A stretch of 64,000 nt of DNA, from NCBI GenBank assembly GCA_029204225.1, contig CM055097.1, forward strand, positions 39,671,106 to 39,735,105, given 5' to 3'. Of this stretch, positions 47,719 through 58,475 are shown one piece after another (the first letter of the stretch is position 1; the number at the start of each line of letters is the position of its first letter). This DNA is from Diphasiastrum complanatum (Eukaryota; Streptophyta; Lycopodiopsida; Lycopodiales; Lycopodiaceae). A program made the position numbers and the translations under genes. Under the pieces are notes generated by a model that saw only the letters and a program-made list of their open reading frames with translations, was not told the DNA's origin and did no database searches.

Positions 47719-50700
47719 GTGTTTCTGAATTGTGCACATTTTTTTGCATTCCATATTTCTAGCAATATGAACACCAGAGTGCACGTTGTCGGGCTTGTGG
47801 ATTCTTCCGAGCTAATACTGAGAATGAAGGACAAACAAGGTCGGGTATCTGAATCAACCCTCAGTCATCACTTCAACATTCCTATTGGAGGTATTTCACT
47901 TTTGCAATCACTGAATGGTGAGGAGGATGTTTCCATAGAAGTACCAAAGGAGATTATTGATGGGAAAATATTGTTTTTTATAGATGTTGCATTTGGTGAA
48001 AGATTTTTGGTACAAAATACTCTAAATGGGAATTCTTCAAGAATCACCAACCATTATGAGAAGGTGGTTGATATGGTTATTGTTCTAGAAACTTGTCCAG
48101 TCTTAGGTGATGATGAACAACACCATGTTAAAAAAGGAGAGAAGATTGAAGAAATCAAGATAGAAGATTATTTAGATGAGTTTGATGGTGTTTGTGAGGA
48201 ACAAAAATAAGGTATTAACCATACAACCTATTGTTTTAGAGGATGATAATGAATACATAGGGGAGAATGAAGTGCATAGCAAGGTCAAGTTTATTAAGGC
48301 CTTACCGTCCAAAAATGTATTGTTGCAAGTGTATAATCAGGTGGAATATAATTACAAAGTAGATGAGATACCTGCAGTATATGATAGAAATTGGTTTTTT
48401 GAGCTTTCTTATACTAAAAAAAAGAATCTTATGTCAGGCATGGAATCAAAATTTGATGGAGATGTATGGTCTCACTATGTGACAAGCAATATTATTTCTT
48501 TCCTTGTCATTGTTCGTAAGACAAAGTGTGCAGGTCATCTGATGTGTATGGGCGATGCATGTCCATTCTACTTGCGGACTGAAAATAGAAACCAAAGATA
48601 GTGGAAAGGTCGGCTAGCAAAGAGTCTGTTAATTGGTGCACACAAATGAAAGTAGATCTTTTGTTTGTCTTCATTGTTATTTGAAGCCAACGTGTGTTTC
48701 AGTTTGCTATTGTTGTATTTATTATTGTATACCACAAACTAAAGATAAAAGGTATAATAGGTGTGTGTTACACCAGGGACATCATGAACATCCAGTTGAA
48801 CGGGGAGAAATTCGAAAAAAACATTTCTATCATAAAAGACATGGTCAAAGCAAGGGCCAAGGGTGGAGTGAGTGGAGCTACAAGATGTGCACAACAACAG
48901 ATCACAAAGGAAATGATATTGGGATATCTTGTATCAACAGAGCCTCACAAAAGTCATCCATTATAAAAATTCCAATTGAATGATATACCAGAACAATTGT
49001 CTCCCATCACCGACAAAAGACGATATGCAAGTAAAATTTTTATGTTCTAATATTTTTTCATAATCAAAAGAATATAAATGTTTCAAGCAAGGAACTACTG
49101 ACAATATGTGTCTGTGATTTCAAAGTTGAGGACACAGATGGCCAAATATTGTTCTGGCAAATGCTAAATCAAGTGATGAAAAAAAATGGTTGTCCTATTG
49201 CACAATTTCATGGTTTTATGGCCGATGAAGCTCAAGCCAATTGGCATGTAGTGAGAACCATTTTTAACAGAGGAACTTCCAATATCATGGAAGGCAAAGA
49301 GAGGTCTTGCCTATTTCATTGGGAACAAAGTATGATACAACATACAAGAAGTTGTATCAAAAGTGAATTTCAAGAAACTCACAAAAGATTGTGTTGACAA
49401 TGGAAAAATTCTCCAACTAGAGAAACAGCTGATACAGGGCTAAGGAAATTGATATCATGGTGGTCAGAAGAAAGAGTAATTGATGGTGAGCTTCCAAAAT
49501 TGCAAAAACATGGATAATGTGGTGGCATGCACACATATCCCACTGGGATGTTTTTATGGTTCATGTAAGTGTTTCTCAATTGCTTTTGTTATTCAAGTTA
49601 TCTAAAATAAAAAGTTTGTTTTTGACATATTCACACGATTCAAAAAAATGCAAGGTATGGAAACAACTTATGGGTTGCCCAAAACAAATTTATTTGAGTC
49701 AATCCATGCAAGTTGGCTGGCATCAGAGGGACATAAACATCAGATGGCTTTGTATGTAGCTACTGTGACTAATATGACAAATGCAATTCTACAAAGTGCT
49801 CATTGTAATGCTTACACCTGTGATATTCATCAGGGTAGAGGTCCATTTTTTAAGGAGTTGAAAGAACAATGTTCTGTTGCAGCTAATAAAGATGATTTGA
49901 AAGTTATTCACGTGACACGAGTCTTAAACATGCATGTGGAAGAAATGGAAATTGGGCGACACAATGTGAACTTCAAGGGAGACATAAAAATTGTGAAGAG
50001 AAGATGTCCACTTTCAAAGACAAACCAAGTTGGAAAGAATGATAGTCACAGACCTGAATATGAGTATATCACAAGAGCAATACCATCTCACGCACACATA
50101 AAAAAAGGTTGAAAAGAAAGCATGGTTGAAATACCATTTCAGACTAATTATAGTACATTGTCTGAAAATAATGTGCAGGAAACTGCTTGGGCTATACGTC
50201 GTACACCTCCCGGGTCTCATGTTAGGTGTTGTGGGCATTTCTTGATGCCTTTGCACACAAAGATAATAAATGCAGTCCTCAAGGGAAGAAAAACTGGGAA
50301 GGGAGTCCCTGCTCCAAGTTTCTTTTCACGACAACAAATGTTGGTTGGTATAAAAGGTCAAATGTTTCGGTTTTGCAGTGATGATATTCGACACACTTGG
50401 AAACCAATTATGAATAGGCCAGGTGAAGCACCAAGTGTATGGAAAGTGGCAAGAGGAACTGCCATCACAAAAGATGAAAAAAAAAACGTTGGAAGATGCT
50501 AGTTTTGTTTTTAGAACATAGATGGAAGCGGCGCCTCAAGGCATGGACTTGGAAACAGTTTTTTGATCATGATGAACCTACAGTTAAGATAACCCCTACA
50601 CAGACTATGCTAGATCATGTTGATCGGGCATTGTGTATGCATGCATTGGTTGCAGGCTCAAACATTGTCAAATTTGGAGAATGCTTGGAGTTTGACATTA

Positions 50701-50846
50701 TCACAGATGGTTCCAACAAAAACAAAGAAGTTTACAAAGTGAAAATTTGTGACCATCCGGAATGCTCATGCAAAGCCTTCCAATTAAGAGACATGAAAGG
50801 AAAACCGTGCATGCCTTGCAAACACTTATGTTTTGTCTACCTATGA
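47719..50846 (+). pseudogene. MULE-like transposase with SWIM zinc finger
   Basis: A likely start is ATG 47,767 (MNTRVHVVGLVDSSELI). Domains in order: an N-terminal acidic region; a split zinc finger (CAGHLMCMGDACPFY at about 48,530, then RCVLHQGHHEHPV at about 48,765); and the transposase core (CDFKVEDTDGQIFWQML at about 49,110; GFMADEAQANWHVVR at about 49,200; ERSCLFHWEQS at about 49,300). METTYGLPKTNLFESIHASW (49,650) and a C-terminal SWIM finger (CSCKAF...CMPCKH, 50,760-50,830) follow. This order is that of Mutator-like transposases, which cut and paste DNA in the nucleus. Splice-like signals exist (donor GTAAGT at 49,564 with AG near 49,656; a short one near 49,030-49,088). A TAG at 48,599, a shift near 48,800 and a TGA at 50,110 suggest decay. 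Matching terminal repeats were not found. Confidence 0.7.
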
Positions 50847-51639
50847 GTTCTTGGCCTTATCCCTGATTCACACACATTTATGCACAAGTCCAGTTTGTTG
50901 CCTTCGGAGCTAAATTGTTTGTTTTAAAAATACAAAGGTGAGAATGAGCCCATAAACATAGCAGATGACTAGCCAGGAAATAGACATGGAAATGTGTTGT
51001 CTCTAGTGCAATGAAAGGTATTCTAGTTTTCGAATTATATCTCATAAGCTATTTTTGTTGTTTTTGTTACACTTGACATTTTTGAAAACGTTTATGATGA
51101 GCACTTGTTGCATACTTTAACTCACTTCAGACTTTTGTGTACTTTAATTGTTAAAATGTTTCTTGCTTTAAACATGTGTGTATTTCAAATTTGCTATGAA
51201 TTGAATTGAAAATTGAATGTAATATGTCTTTTTTTACTTCTCTTTATGCAATAAGCATTAAGATCCATCCATCCTCAATGAATGGATAGATAGGCTTGTG
51301 GGAGATGAATACAATGAGTTATGTTTAGACATCTTTAGTTGTTTGCTACTAAATGTTGTCCACTTTGAGATAGCCAATTGCATACTTTATTTTGCAAGCT
51401 TCACACTTATCAACTCTATACATTATGTGTGAATTTGATTACTAAATTCGCTTTCTTCAAGCATGTTAGCATGTTATTTTAGCTATCCATTATAATTGGA
51501 CCAAAGGGGATGTTCATATACAAATTTAATTAGACATTTATTTATCATACAACTACCATGTTGTTGACTGCATATTCCTTATGAAGTGTGATGTTCCGAA
51601 ATTTACTATGCTCCCCATTACCATTAGCAAAAAACCATA
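50847..51639. other. AT-rich stretch after the MULE-like gene
   Basis: No gene recognised. It is probably the 3' flank of the transposase or unassigned DNA. Confidence 0.45.
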
Positions 51640-52235
51640 AACTCAAAATTTTCGATTCCAAAAATTTTGATTCCAAAATTTTCGATACCCGAAATTTGAT
51701 ACCCAAAAAATTTCGATACCCAAAAAAAGCTGATTTCAAAAAATTCGATACCCAAAGCATCCGATTCTCAAATGTCAATACCAAAATTTCGATACCCAAA
51801 AAAATCCGATTCCAAAAAATTCGATACGCAAAATTTTTTATATCCAAAAAAATCCAATTCCAAAAATTTTCGATACTCGGACCTTTCGATACCCAAAAAA
51901 TCCGATTCCAAAAAAAGTTTGATACCCAACATTTCCGATTCCAAAAAAATCCGATCCTAAAAATTTCGATACCCAAAATTTTTTATTCCAAAAAAATCCG
52001 ATATCATAATTTTCGATACCAAAAAAATTCAATATCAAAATCCGATACCAAAATTCGATATCAAAATCCGCTTCCAAAAAATCAGATTCCAAGAATTTGA
52101 TACCCAAAATATTCAATTCCCAATATTCAATACCCAAAATTTTGTATTCCAAAAATTCGATACCCGAAATTTTCGATTCAAAAGAAATTCGATTCCCAAA
52201 ATTTTTGATACCCGAAATTCGATACCAAAAATACC
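51640..52235. repeat. 15-bp minisatellite (TTCGATACCCAAAAA type)
   Basis: About 600 bp of alternating units close to TTCGATACCCAAAAA and TCCGATTCCAAAAAA, roughly 40 imperfect copies. The unit is a multiple of three, so long open frames appear on both strands (repeats of FDTQKIRFQK on plus and of FGIGFFGYRK on minus). There is no start context, no flanking coding signal and no known protein, so I treat it as non-coding satellite. Confidence 0.9.
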
Positions 52236-52427
52236 ATAAGAAACGTCATCTCTTATGGCATGAAATAATGCATGCCCTTTTTTTAGCTATGCTTTCGAAA
52301 CACTCTCTTTCTAGAATGGGACCAGTACATGGGAGATGGGGTTGTATTGGAAGTTTTGCAATAGAAGGTTTGTGTCAAAAATAGAGGGAGCACGGTGACT
52401 ACAGCTCAGAAACCAGGTCCTCGCTCA

Positions 52428-52690
52428 TATTTTAATCTGGCTCGTAGAATGGTAAACCTCCTCTCAAAAGATCATTGCTTACATTCATCTTCACGCAATG
52501 AAGTGCTAGTCTAGATCTCTTCTTGTATCTAACCAATTCCTATGCACCTAGAGGTTCATCTTCATCTTCAATCAAGAACTCATAAAGGTCTTGGAGCACT
52601 ATTAGTGACTCTATCCAACTTCTCAAATAGCATCATTTATAGAATTCAATCTCTCACTAGCTTCTAGAAGGTATGCTCCAATAGATCCCA
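52428..52690 (-). pseudogene. Copia gag scrap
   Basis: The minus strand reads MGSIGAYLLEASERLN, then after shifts RYKKRSRLALHCVKMNVSND before ending. It aligns with the start of the copia-3 and copia-4 gags (YLLDTNERLN; ALHCIKMNVANELL). The intervening 50 codons are scrambled by stops. No LTR or pol is attached. Confidence 0.7.
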
Positions 52691-52699
52691 TCTTACTAG

Positions 52700-53489
52700 T
52701 GATTTCTACAAACAGGAAATTGATTTGATTGACTCTAGAAACTCACAAAGGTCTCTCTTGTAGTCTAGAGGTGGCAAAGGGAGTGTCGAGAGGAGTGGGG
52801 GAGTTGACTACAATAGAATGTGAAGAGAGAGTGTGGGGGTGTCATGATAGTCAGGTGTGATAGATGCAGGAGTCATCGTATCACGCGTCATCCATGTTGC
52901 TTCCTGGGTTAAGGTTTCTCAAAGTAAGAAATCCCTATGATGAGGCCTGATAGATGGATGTGCTTTGTGGACTTGAGGCTGCATGAAGCACGACATCATC
53001 AGCATCACCGCCACAACAAGAGCCACCGCTGAGGTGACTCCTCCAATGATCTCTCCTTTCTCGGCCAGAATGTCAGGAAGAGGCACTAATATTAGAGTGC
53101 ACGGGGGAGGGACTCCTGCTGGATAGATCCTCGAAGGGGTGAACACCTCAGTCAGAGGGTTGTGGGAATTGGATCTCCTCATAACGAGATGATGTTGACA
53201 ACCTATTGGAACTCTGTGCATCCCAATGAGCCCGTAGTCTCTCCATGGTCCTGCCTACATGCGAGGGGGACATCCCATCCATATAACTGACGACCTCATC
53301 GTCAGTCATGGATAAAAATGGGTAATTGCTGCAAGCAATAAAAGATATTTTTAGAACATACAACCTTGTAGAATTAATGAGTGCATGAAATAAATTCAAA
53401 TAAATGAGTTTAGGTTTAGGGTCGAACAAAAAAAGTGACTCTTTGCATTCAACCATAGATGAATAAATTACATTACACCATATAACCAC
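52700..53489 (-). pseudogene. Amino-terminal copy of the Ptta-like gene family
   Basis: Minus-strand frames read SMTDDEVVSYMDGMSPSHVG around 53,290, then a Pro-rich stretch with MTPASITPDYHDTP near 52,860. The block 52,850-53,330 is recognisably duplicated at 61,960-62,260 (about three quarters identical where aligned, e.g. GGTGTGATAGATGNAGGAGT followed by CAT), which is the start of the gene ending at 53,702. No conserved core follows here; a copia gag scrap does. It is a truncated duplicate. Confidence 0.45.
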
Positions 53490-53701
53490 AATAACTACAC
53501 TTTATAGCAAATAAATTAAACATTTTTACATGGTTTAGGGCCAAATACAGTTCAATTACATAACTAGTCAAGGTTCAAGATTACATAAAAAACTAGCTAC
53601 ATTGAACAATGGTTGGCAAATGTACGAATAAAAATAATAGATGTAAAAACATGTACATAAGTATCTGTAAACATGAAAAGGCTAGTTATAGAGCCAAAAC
53701 A

Positions 53702-54780
53702 CTAGCTAGATCTATCTAATTGCTCCTCATCATCTTCGTCATGTGGGACTTGTTGTTCCTACACACGCAAGATACATGAATTAGTCTTCCAAAAAATTGT
53801 ATGGTAGTGGGAGAGAATAACAAGTTTAAAAAACATAAAATGGATTTGATGTCATACCTGAGGAGCAACATCCTAGTTTATTTGCACACCCTGTCTCTCC
53901 AATAACTCAAGTACTATCTGCGTACTGTGGGAATACGCATACATGTACTCATCATGTGTGGAAAACTGCCCCACGGTGGATCGCTACACAAACAATATAA
54001 ATTTTGATCATATAAAGAGAGGAATTTATTCCAACATGTCTTATGAAAAACCCCCAAGAGCAAAAAAAAAACTATCAATAGTCAAATTTCACTTAAGAGT
54101 ATAGGGTAGACTTACAAAGTGGGCTCAAAAATATCCCTCGATGCCACTGCCCAAGTGAGAAGCCCCCGTGGTCTCTAGTCGGACTCTGGTTGTCTCTCGT
54201 TGCTGCTTGAAGTGATCTGGTTTATCTCGATACTCTTTCTTTGCCTACTTCCAGTCCTCTTTCTCCACATAGGAAGGCCTGGCTCTCTCAGCTTTCACTA
54301 CATCTCAGATCTCCAATTTGCAGTGGCTCAACACAGATTTCATGCGGCTCCTCATCCATTTTTGTGCGAATTCCATGTTTTGGGATGGGACAGGGAACTC
54401 ACTATGCAGCTGGTCAATAACACAATTCTTGCGGTCATCACTGATATCGTGCCAGTCATGAAAAATGTCTCTGGAAAAGTGTATGTACATGAGCTCCCTC
54501 ATGCACGTGATGAACCTCTTACTACGGTTATTCTCAATGATGTGACCGTCGATCCATGTCTATGTCATATGACGACGGGATGGCAGCTGGTGGTGATGTG
54601 GCCATGGGAGTGTCTACGGGGATGGCCACCCATATGGGAGATGTGGCCATGGGAGTATCTACGGGGGTGGCCACCCGTATGGGAGATGTGGCCTTGGGAG
54701 TGTTTGCGGGGGTGGCCTCATGTATAAAAGATGCCCCGCCGATGGGAGAATACTAATGATGTGGAGTGTACATAGTATAT
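53702..54780 (-). pseudogene. Ptta/En/Spm (Transposase_24-like) gene, 3' exons
   Basis: Exon A (54,780-54,116) has a tandem-repeat linker, then ELMYIHFSRDIFHDWHDISD, DRKNCVIDQLHSEFPVPSQN and FKQQRETTRVRLETTGASHL followed by GSG. It ends at a GTAAGT donor. Exon B (53,983-53,858) reads RSTVGQFSTHDEYMYAYSHS and on to ERQGVQ. Exon C (53,759-53,702) is acidic (EQQVPHDEDDEEQLDRSS*). FKQQRETT..RL...SHLGSG and the intron positions match the gene at 41,104-42,341, so both belong to one family. Stops in exon A (after KLEI, in DWK*AKK and GYF*AHF) and exon B (N*DVAPQ) show decay. Copia-4 inserted at 54,780 separates it from its Pro-rich N-terminus at 61,738-62,260. Confidence 0.6.
54590..54722. repeat. 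45-bp tandem repeat, about three copies
   Basis: Unit GATGTGGCCATGGGAGTGTC + 25 bp. On the minus strand it encodes about 15 residues per unit (VATPVDTPMATSPI). The copies are close to identical, suggesting recent slippage within the Ptta-like linker. Confidence 0.85.
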
Positions 54781-55516
54781 TGTTTGAAGAATTGAAAAAG
54801 ATTATCTATGTTAGATATAGGGGTCTTATGGTTTTTATATCAAGCATCTAGGTGTAGGATGCTAATAGGAATAAATTTGGCATAGATGGCAAATTATCCA
54901 TCTCCACTTGTAATGCCACTATTGAGCCAAAATAGAGTAAGAGGCTAAACTCGTGCCAATTAGAGTGTAGACAAGTGTAATGCTTTTGTTTGATGAATTC
55001 CAAGAGGTCCAATAGGATTTAGAGGTGGAACCATGAGTGGTCCAATAGAATTTGAGGTTTGCTTAAAAATGGTCCAATAGAATTTAGAGGTGAATGGATC
55101 AATGGTCCAATAGGATTAAGAGGTGTCAAAAGTGTGGTCCAATCATAGTTAAGCATAGTGGTAGCTCGTGAATCTACTAGTATCATTGTACTCCTCATTT
55201 GGATCTAATTGATTTGGAGATTGAGTGGATTTTGAGTGTAATTGGATTTCTAGCTTTCTCTCTCTACCTGAGAGCTCATGATGATTTTCTCTCTCTACCC
55301 GAGAAGAGCTGCTTCTTTTTACTTAGAATAATTTTTTAAGACTTCCCACACGTGTGAGTGAGAGTTGGTAGTGATTGAATGCATGTAGTAGTGTGTTTTT
55401 GCCATAGATTCAAAGATAGATCTTGAATCTCAATCTAGTCTTGATCTTGGTGCATCTACACACCTTAGGAGATCACAAGTACATGTTCTGGACAGTCCAC
55501 ACGTGTGGAATCAACA
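54781..55516 (+). repeat. 5' LTR of copia-4
   Basis: 736 bp, TGTTTGAAGAATTG...ATCAACA. It holds a run of GGTCCAATAG repeats (55,006-55,150), and CACACGTGTG palindromes at 55,347-55,356 and at the very end (TCCACACGTGTGGA, 55,496-55,509). Confidence 0.95.
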
Positions 55517-56272
55517 TGGTATCAGAGCCTACCTAAGGTTACCATGCATTTTGATCCATTTGAGTGAAAACTATTCATCAATCTTGAGCTAGAAATTGTC
55601 AAGATCCATTTTCCTAGCTATCTTGTCCAATTTTGGATCAAAAGATATCAAAAGGACATTGATTAAGTCTGACCTGGTACTGTACGGAATCAGATGCTCA
55701 GACACATGTGAGGAACATCCAATTTCAGTTTGGGAGTTCTCTCTCATGCTTGATCCAAAAATGTTGCTAGATAGCTTGTTTTGAAGCTATTTTTGTCTAG
55801 TTTCTGATGCAATCAGTTTCATTCCATTTGGTTGTGCCAATCAAAAGCTATAAGCTTTTGAAGAGGGTTAGGTAGGGCACCTAGACCTGGGTGGACACAT
55901 TTGGTTTGGTCAAGAGATTGCTTGGTTGATCCAAAATCACAGTTGAATGCTTACCAATCTCATCTATATGTGATCTAGGCACTGTTTTAAGATCTTAGCC
56001 ATTTTGTTTCATGCAATATCATTGTATTTGAGTCAAATTTGGTTTCTTAGTGTACTTCACACGTGCTAAGAGTGTTTGATCCTAACTTTGCCCATACTTC
56101 AACATTTTATGTGAAATAGATCTTGTTTTAGAGAGATTTGTGTAGCTAGTGAGAATCAATTCACAAATAGTTGCAAGATCTTTCATAGGAGGAGATAGTA
56201 CTCCATTATTGGATCCTACTGAGAGTGTGTAGCAATATTTATTGTTCATCATTTGAGTTTTCTTCACTTCAA
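55517..56272 (+). other. Copia-4 primer-binding site and leader
   Basis: TGGTATCAGAGCC at 55,517-55,529 matches the initiator tRNA-Met site exactly. The remaining 0.74 kb up to the gag ATG is non-coding. Confidence 0.9.
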
Positions 56273-58475
56273 ATGTCTTCAATGGGTTCATCCTTGTTGG
56301 AACCAAGTGAAAGATTGTCCACTTCAAACTATTCAATTTGGAAGATGAGGATGGAGTCCATCTTGATCCTTCAAGATGTGATGCACATAGTTCTTGGCCT
56401 TGAAGAAGAACCACAAGTTCTTCAAGAGGTTCAAAAATACAAAGAGAGAGCTAGGATGGCTCTTCACTACATTAAGATGAATGTCTCTAAGGAGATATTG
56501 AGGGAGATAGGTACTTGTACAATAGCCAAAGAAGCTTAGGATTGTTTCAAGACTATCTATGAGGCTAAGAACACCTCTAGGCTTCTCACTCTTAGGAATC
56601 AAATCTTTCAAAGTAGCCAAAAGAGTGATGAGAGTGCATCTAGTTATGTTTTGAGAGTAAAAGATATTCACAGAGAACTTGCTTGTATCATTAGAGAAAA
56701 TTTGGCTTTCGAAAGGGCCCTTTAAGGATTGCCACGTAGGATGACAATTTTTTGGCCATGTAAAATACTAAAATAAAATCTGTTTCTGCCCGCAGTCCTA
56801 CCCACATGGTCTTCGATGCTTAGCTATTATGTGGGTAGTATAGTCTGTGATTGAAAAAAAATCATAACTTTTGAACAACAACTCGGATTGAGACGATTAT
56901 AGTGCCATTAGAAAGCCCTCGACGAGAACGACACCCAACATGACCCAGTTCCGAGCTACGGTGAAGAAGTTATGGTCAGTCAAAGTTTTGGTTGGTCAAC
57001 ACTTGGTCAACATGATATCTCTTTCAAGCGTAGTTGACCGGTTTGACCATATCGGGCTGACCAAGTGTTGACCGATCAAAACTCTGACTAGCCATAACTT
57101 CTTCACTGTAGCTTGGAACTGGGTATCTTGGTTGTTGTTGAAAAGCTCTCATCGAGGGCTTTCTAATGGCACCGTCATCGTCTCAATTCGAGTTGCTGGT
57201 CAAAAGTTACGCTATTTTTTTGCTGAGTTGCATTCTATACTACAAATAAAATGGCTTATTTACGGGCTACTTCTAACGCATAATTATAGTTCTTTCCAAA
57301 AAGAAAATCAATTTGAAGGAGCTACGTTACGTAGATTTCAAATTGAGTGTTTTGGTTGGACCATGTGGAAGAAACTTTTGAGAAAAATAAATAAAAGGTA
57401 TCTTTTTGAAAGGCCCCTTTTGTGCTCAAATTTTCTCTAATGTGGTGATTCCATCAATCAAAATGAGCTAGTTCAAGTCATTCTCAATGGCTTGAGAAGT
57501 GAATTTGATAACCTTGTCCAATCCTATGCCATTAAGGAGGAGCTACCAAGTCTGGAGGCTCTCCAAAGTGTGCTAATTTTTGAAGAATCAAGACAAGAGT
57601 ACAAGCTCTTGAGGATGGACAAGCTTTCTCTCACTCATAATGATGGCAAAGCTCTCTTTGCCATGGATAAGCACAAAGGGAGGAGCAAGAACCAACATCA
57701 ACAATCCTCAAGCAAGGACAAAGTCAAATCCAAAGACAAAGATGAGGAGGAAGATGATTCCTCTAATGCTTCATCATCCAAGCTCAAGAAGAAGAAGATC
57801 AAGTGCTTTTATTGTGGCAAGAAAGGCCATTATGCCACCAATTGCTTCAAGAAGAAGAATCAACTCAAGCAAGCCAACATTACCAAAGAGAAGGAAGACA
57901 CTTTTGCAAGTGATGGAGAGGGATCTCTTATGGTCTGTTTCTCATCTACTCCTTTCAAGAAGGACGGCCTATGGTATATTGATAGTGGAGTCTCTTCACA
58001 TATGTGTAGCTCCAAGGACTCTTTCTCTTCTATTGCACCTTATGATGGAGTCAAGAAATCAATATACACTGCAAATGATTTTGAATGTCCTATTGAAGGC
58101 ATAGGGAACATTTTCTTAAAGCTTGCATCCTCTAAAGTTCTTTCTCTCTCTAAAGTTCTTTATGTATCTAAGCTTACTAAGAATCTCATTAGTGTTGGCC
58201 AGTTTCTTGATAATGGCCTTGATTTAAAATTCAATGTTGATACTTGCACTATCAAGAAGAATGATGAGATAGTTGCATTAGGATCTAGATTTGGAGGCAT
58301 CTATAAACTAGATCCAGATGAGTATGTGAATGCTTGTAATGTTGCTCTTGTGAACAAGCTCTCTATGGAGGAATTATGGCATAGGAGCTTGGGACAAATC
58401 CATGCTCTCTATGGTCAAAGAGGCCAAAGCTATTGGCTTGCCAAAGTCATTCTCCAAGAAGATCAAGCCTTGTGA
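56273..58475 (+). pseudogene. Copia-4 gag, protease and integrase start (interrupted)
   Basis: Gag starts MSSMGSSLLEPSERLSTSNY. A TGG-to-TAG stop follows KEA at 56,537. The frame then runs to ELACI (56,689), where the fold-back element enters, and resumes at GDSINQNELVQVILNG (about 57,444). Further on are the zinc knuckle CFYCGKKGHYATNC (57,806), protease WYIDSGVSSHM with Val in place of Ala in DSGAS, and the integrase linker ELWHRSLGQ. There the frame shifts near 58,395. Gag would form the particle and protease would mature it; this copy cannot make the full protein. Confidence 0.92.
56690..57441. mobile_element. Fold-back element, long copy, inside copia-4 gag
   Basis: Terminal inverted repeats ATTAGAGAAAATTTG (56,690 and 57,427-57,441) with internal AAGGGGCC-type boxes enclose a second long inverted repeat. 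Arms of about 150 bp (56,865-57,012 and 57,057-57,210) lie around a 45-bp loop, so the centre can fold into a long hairpin. It has no coding capacity. It is related to 42,566-42,941. It interrupts gag between ELACI and GDSINQ, giving a clean excision reference. No obvious target-site duplication. Confidence 0.85.

Noticed and set aside
51545-52152. Open frames of 104-170 codons on both strands
   Set aside because: They arise from the 15-bp minisatellite. Composition is repeat-driven and no homologous family is known to me.
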